Assembly: GCA_000751295.2 (NCBI GenBank)
Contig: CCMO02000001.1
Span: 5,238,951-5,302,950, forward strand
Direction: 5' to 3'
Origin: a bacterium YEK0313
Lineage (GTDB): Bacteria > Pseudomonadota > Alphaproteobacteria > Rhizobiales > Phreatobacteraceae
DNA: 64,000 nt
Shown here: positions 61,501 to 64,000 of the stretch, piece after piece
Position numbering within the stretch: position 1 is the stretch's first letter
Layout of the letters: every line of letters begins with the position of its first letter
The notes under the pieces: model-generated
The model's database searches: none
What the model saw: the letters and a program-made list of their open reading frames with translations, nothing else
What the model was told of the DNA's origin: nothing
Position numbers and translations under genes: made by a program

Positions 61501-63095
61501 ATGCCGGTCCCGCTCGTTCCCGTCACCGCGCCGGCGGCGGTCACCCGCGTGGCGCCGCTGCCCCGGTTCTCGGCGGTGATGCCGTTGATCGCGCCGTTGA
61601 CCGCGGCCACCTCGGCGGTCAGGGACGTTGCGGTCGCGCCGTTGAGCGCGAACAGGCCGAAAGCGCCCGCCCCGCTCACCTGCCCGGTGGCGGTAACCAG
61701 CGTGGCGCCCGTGCCCTGATTGTCGGCATAGATGCCGGCGAGCCCGCCTTTCGCTGATGCGGCCGAGACCGTCAGCATCGTCGCCGCGGTATCGTTCTGG
61801 GCGAAAATGCCGTAGCCCGCGGTGCCCACCACCGATCCGGTCGCAGTCACGAAGATCGCCCCGCTGCCCCGGTTGGTCGCGAAGATCCCGTCCGTCCCGC
61901 CAAGGACCGCCCCGGCATTGACCGTCAGGCTCGTCGCCCCCGCGCCGTTCAGCACAAAGAGGCCGGCCCCGTTCGTGCCGGTCACCTGTCCCGTCGCGGT
62001 CACCTCAGTCGCGCCGGTGCCGTTGTTGTAGGCGTAGATGCCGGTCATGCCGCCCGTGGCCGTTGCCGGGTTCGCCAGCGTGCCGACAGCGACGGTCAAG
62101 CCATTGGCCGTGCCAGGAGTGGCGGACTGAAGCGTGCCGTCGGTTCTCAAATTCGCCGTGCCGTTGACCGCGAGAATGCCGTAGTTCTGCGTGCCCTCGA
62201 CATTGCCGGAAGCCGTCACCAGCGTCGCGCCGCTGCCCCGGTTCTGGGCGAAGATGCCGGAGAGACCGCCCGTCACCGTGGCTGCATCGATGGTCAGGCT
62301 GCCCGCACTGGCAGCATTGCTTGCGAAGATGCCGTAGCGGCCGGTCCCGGTCACCTGTCCCGACGCCGTTACCAGTGTCGCACCGCTGCCGTTGTTGTAG
62401 GTCTCGATGCCGTTCGCGGCGGCGGTGACGGCCGCGGCCCGCACGGTGAGAGCGCCGGCGCCAACGTCGTTGACGACGGAAATGCCGTCCCCGAATGTCC
62501 CGGTGACCAGCCCCCCCACGGTCACGCTGGTAATGCCGCCGCTGCTGTTCGAAATGGAGACGCCGCTGTAGCCGGTAATCGCTCCGGCGGTATTGACGGT
62601 CACGGAACCCGGCGTCGGACCGTTATTGCCGGTCGACCAGACGAACATCCCGGAATCGCCCAGGTCGCCGCCGCCCGTGATCGTGGCGGCGTTGGTATCG
62701 ATGTAGCTGAGCTGGCCGGCGCCGATGATCACCAGCCCATTGCCGCTCGACGCGCTCAGATCGACACCGAAGCCCGGCGTCGTCGTCACCGCCGCGTCGG
62801 CGGCATTGATCGATTGCGACGTCGTGTTGGAGCCCGAGCAGACATAGTTCGATCCGCCGGAGGGGGCGCATTGCGCCTGAGCCGGCGAGGCGCCAAGACC
62901 GAGCGCCGCGAGGCTGAGCAGCGACAGGCCGCAGGGCGACAGGGCGCTCGTGCCGCGCAGCAGGCGTGGTACGGAACTCCCGCTCGAAACCGTTGCGCCG
63001 ACCGACAGGCGAGTAGCGCCGGCCGTCTCCTTTAAGGTTTGCTCTGCCGCGATGACCGCGCCAGGATATCCCTCACCCGCACCTGATGTCGTCAT
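58584..63095 (-). CDS. Type V autotransporter with repeat-rich passenger
   Basis: A protein of about 1,503 residues. A long N-terminal signal region ends in LSLLSLAALGLGASPAQAQ. The passenger then begins with APSGGSNYVCSGSN, which has a cysteine pair. It consists of repeats of about 50 residues with the pattern VTASGxVxGTxxxGI and GGLxGIxAxNxGSG, which should form a beta-solenoid. The last 280 residues form the outer membrane beta barrel (RFAIWGQGYGAWGRI through GFKGSLAVRF with terminal Phe). The ATG at 63095 is favoured; the frame is open to 63320. Function is probably adhesion. No protease motif is visible in the passenger. Confidence 0.9.
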   Translation of the reverse strand: MTTSGAGEGYPGAVIAAEQTLKETAGATRLSVGATVSSGSSVPRLLRGTSALSPCGLSLLSLAALGLGASPAQAQCAPSGGSNYVCSGSNTTSQSINAADAAVTTTPGFGVDLSASSGNGLVIIGAGQLSYIDTNAATITGGGDLGDSGMFVWSTGNNGPTPGSVTVNTAGAITGYSGVSISNSSGGITSVTVGGLVTGTFGDGISVVNDVGAGALTVRAAAVTAAANGIETYNNGSGATLVTASGQVTGTGRYGIFASNAASAGSLTIDAATVTGGLSGIFAQNRGSGATLVTASGNVEGTQNYGILAVNGTANLRTDGTLQSATPGTANGLTVAVGTLANPATATGGMTGIYAYNNGTGATEVTATGQVTGTNGAGLFVLNGAGATSLTVNAGAVLGGTDGIFATNRGSGAIFVTATGSVVGTAGYGIFAQNDTAATMLTVSAASAKGGLAGIYADNQGTGATLVTATGQVSGAGAFGLFALNGATATSLTAEVAAVNGAINGITAENRGSGATRVTAAGAVTGTSGTGIEVQNGAGATDLAVGATAVSGRFRGIDVFNSGTGNTLVVASGLVAGANDAGINVVNNPGANHLTIEAAAVTGGLAGILARNNGHGDTSVTATGDVVGTAQRGLDVYSNSSAGGLTVHAASVTGGIDGIFVENRGAGTTLVTASGSVIGAQLHGIAATNGQFLANPDGTFGGLGSGPAGDLSVRAAAVSGGVTGILAANGGSGATYVTATGLVNGGSGEGISALNGPAAGKLSIDAAAVSGGGTGILARNSGTGSTLVTASGPVVGTSGDGIAATNAATAGALTIHARAVTGGNYGIYASGGGAGATEVTATGPVVGTGASGIFVLNGAATTGLTVTAEAVSGARYGVSVGNFGTGPTRIATSGLVEGGMAAIFAGSAGQPIEITTNGLVRNLSGLSASLAIEASGGLVTYTNAGGLIGTVKFGAGAHTMTNNAGWNTAGGTSQFGGGALTNATGVAIIAASGGGAPVTTTFEGLASLVNHGLLVMADGVAGDIVRQTGGGARFEAGSLLAVDIDRTGRADRFASTGAVSLTGATLAVNGAGGIATYGTRYAVVRADGGLTGRFAAVSGLPADTAFLTMRDTYDANNAYLEVQKYRTFASAGLTRNQIAAAGGLDSLGPGPLVGVIADFTSDAAARAAFDQVSGEIHASAKAALIEDSGFLREAAIGRLRSAFGTVAAASAPVNMADINGRLVAVAPTTERFAIWGQGYGAWGRINGDGNAARLSHSTGGFFLGMDGPVLDRWRIGLLAGYSRTSFNVRDRASSGASDNYHLGAFAGTQWGPIGLRSGLAFTWHELATTRTVAFAGFGDMLRARYGARTFQAFGEAGYRIDAFGAAFEPFVSLAHVSLATDAFSETGGAAALTGEGRTTATTFTTLGLRASASFMLGSVSTTARGTLGWRHAFGAVLPLATNAFAGGAGFTVAGVPIVRDAAVIEAGLDFALSPAATLGLGYTGQIAGSAQQHGFKGSLAVRF
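60400..62650 (-). repeat. Solenoid-type repeats in the autotransporter passenger
   Basis: More than a dozen units of about 50 residues share VTASGxVxGT, GIxAxN and AAxVxGGxxGI. Neighbouring units are similar but not identical in DNA, so they arose by duplication and have since diverged. Each unit likely adds turns to a right-handed beta helix. Confidence 0.75.
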
Positions 63096-63407
63096 GGCTT
63101 CCCGGAATGTTCCCGCCCAGCCGGCGCGAAACATGCCCCGACGGAAGCAGCCAAACCGAAAATCGCCTGCGCCGCTGCTGGCATTTGCCAGGGGGCGTCG
63201 GGTAAAACCAGCCATCGGTGGCAGTGGCCGGCGGGCCGCGCGACTGGCCGCGGTTGCTGGCTCTTCTCCGCGCGCGCGAACTATGCCGGGCTGGCATCGC
63301 AAAAGGCCGTGGGCAAACACGTCGTCCCCGGTCTATCACCGTGCGACACGCATGCACGGGCAACGCGCCCGTTCGCGCGACCCGCCCTCGTTCTCGGACC
63401 CATCCCC
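63096..63407. other. Divergent promoter region with a palindrome
   Basis: This 312-base gap lies between the autotransporter and the LysE-family gene. It contains the palindrome CTGGCA-TT-TGCCAG (63178-63191), which could be an operator for either gene. I found no RNA gene and no clear -35/-10 pair. Confidence 0.4.
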
Positions 63408-64000
63408 ATGCCGGATCTCAGCCAGCTCGCTCTCTATGTCGCCGCGGCCTTCCTGCTTGCCGTCACGCCCGGGCCGGGCATCTTCTACGTCGCAGCCCGG
63501 ACGCTTGCCGGCGGCCGCGCGGAAGGCATCGCCTCCAGCTTCGGCACGGGTCTCGGCGGCATGGTCCATGTCCTCGCCGGCAGCCTCGGCGTTTCCGCCA
63601 TCGTGCTGGCGAGCGCGGAGCTGTTCACGGCGCTGAAGCTGATCGGCGCCGGCTATCTCGTCTGGCTCGGCCTGCGCACCCTCCTGGCCGCGCGCCGCGA
63701 GGCTGCCGTCGCCTTGGCCGGAGGTCCGGCGGCGCCGCCGCTCGGCGCCCCGCGCGCCTTCCGCGAAGGCGTCCTGGTCGAGGCGCTCAACCCCAAGACC
63801 GCCGCCTTCTTCCTTGCCTTCATCCCGCAATTCGTCGACCCGTCGGCAGGGTCCGTCGCCCTGCAGTTCGTCGTGCTCGGCTTCGTGTCGGTCGTGCTCA
63901 ACACCCTCGCGGACATCGTCGTCGCCTTCGCCGCCAGCGGCATCCGGGACAGTGCCGCCACACGGTCCAATCTGGTCCGCCGGCTGCGCGAAACATCGGG
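63408..64000 (+). CDS. LysE/RhtB-family amino acid exporter (partial)
   Basis: The first 197 codons of a gene that continues past the window. LALYVAAAFLLAVTPGPGIFYV is the start of the LysE/RhtB domain, with the conserved PGPG. Further segments are GSLGVSAIVLASAELFTALKL and FREGVLVEALNPKTAAFFLAFIPQF, the latter the family's NPK motif. Family members export amino acids such as threonine, homoserine or lysine. The ATG at 63408 has no strong ribosome site, but homology begins there. Confidence 0.88.
   Translation, partial: MPDLSQLALYVAAAFLLAVTPGPGIFYVAARTLAGGRAEGIASSFGTGLGGMVHVLAGSLGVSAIVLASAELFTALKLIGAGYLVWLGLRTLLAARREAAVALAGGPAAPPLGAPRAFREGVLVEALNPKTAAFFLAFIPQFVDPSAGSVALQFVVLGFVSVVLNTLADIVVAFAASGIRDSAATRSNLVRRLRETS

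Overview
The window is 64 kb of GC-rich, densely coding DNA from an alphaproteobacterium, most likely of the order Hyphomicrobiales (Rhizobiales). The reasons are a soxBDAG-purU sarcosine oxidase cluster, a CpdR receiver protein, a SAM-II riboswitch, an mmgR-like small RNA, a ROSE-type thermosensor on an hsp20 gene, and many periplasmic-binding-protein transporters. I cannot name a genus from the sequence alone. Nothing looks like a prophage, insertion sequence or CRISPR array.

Layout. 1-9.7 kb: end of gltD, a threonine aldolase, small secreted proteins, an Hsp20 gene with a heat-shock promoter and RNA thermometer, an alpha/beta hydrolase, hisN, an MFS transporter, an mmgR-like sRNA, N-formylglutamate amidohydrolase, cpdR and tRNA-Val(GAC). 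9.8-19.5 kb: a two-partner secretion pair, tpsA then tpsB on the minus strand. The exoprotein gene carries a long tandem MBG/YDG-type repeat array and is interrupted by a one-base frameshift at a G7 tract. 19.6-27.9 kb: a hydrolase, then soxB-soxD-soxA-soxG-purU with a GlxA/AraC-type regulator upstream. 28.1-32.7 kb: a polar amino acid ABC transporter operon that includes an MmgE/PrpD enzyme. 33-37.3 kb: an Orn/Lys/Arg decarboxylase, a GNAT acetyltransferase and an L-lactate dehydrogenase-like flavoenzyme.

37.3-40.9 kb: an inverted pair of intergenic repeats, then a promoter, SAM-II riboswitch, possible leader peptide, terminator-like hairpin and small ORF, all ahead of metN-metI-metQ. 41-44.6 kb: a LysR regulator divergent from a sodium:solute symporter and a ureohydrolase, matching the gbuR/gbuA layout for 4-guanidinobutyrate use. 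44.6-49.7 kb: a GNAT, a lipid kinase, an MFS/AraC divergent pair and a globin-coupled chemoreceptor. 50-57.3 kb: a GntR regulator, a TRAP transporter, a DapA-family deaminase, a diguanylate cyclase and 4-hydroxyproline 2-epimerase, which read as a hydroxyproline catabolic operon. 57.4-64 kb: a LuxR-type regulator, a repeat-rich classical autotransporter and the start of a LysE-family exporter.

The main theme is scavenging of nitrogenous compounds (sarcosine, polar amino acids, methionine, guanidino compounds, hydroxyproline), set beside two type V secretion adhesins. The best candidates for new regulatory biology are the layered methionine-transporter leader and the Hsp20 leader. For protein biology it is the frameshifted MBG-repeat exoprotein.
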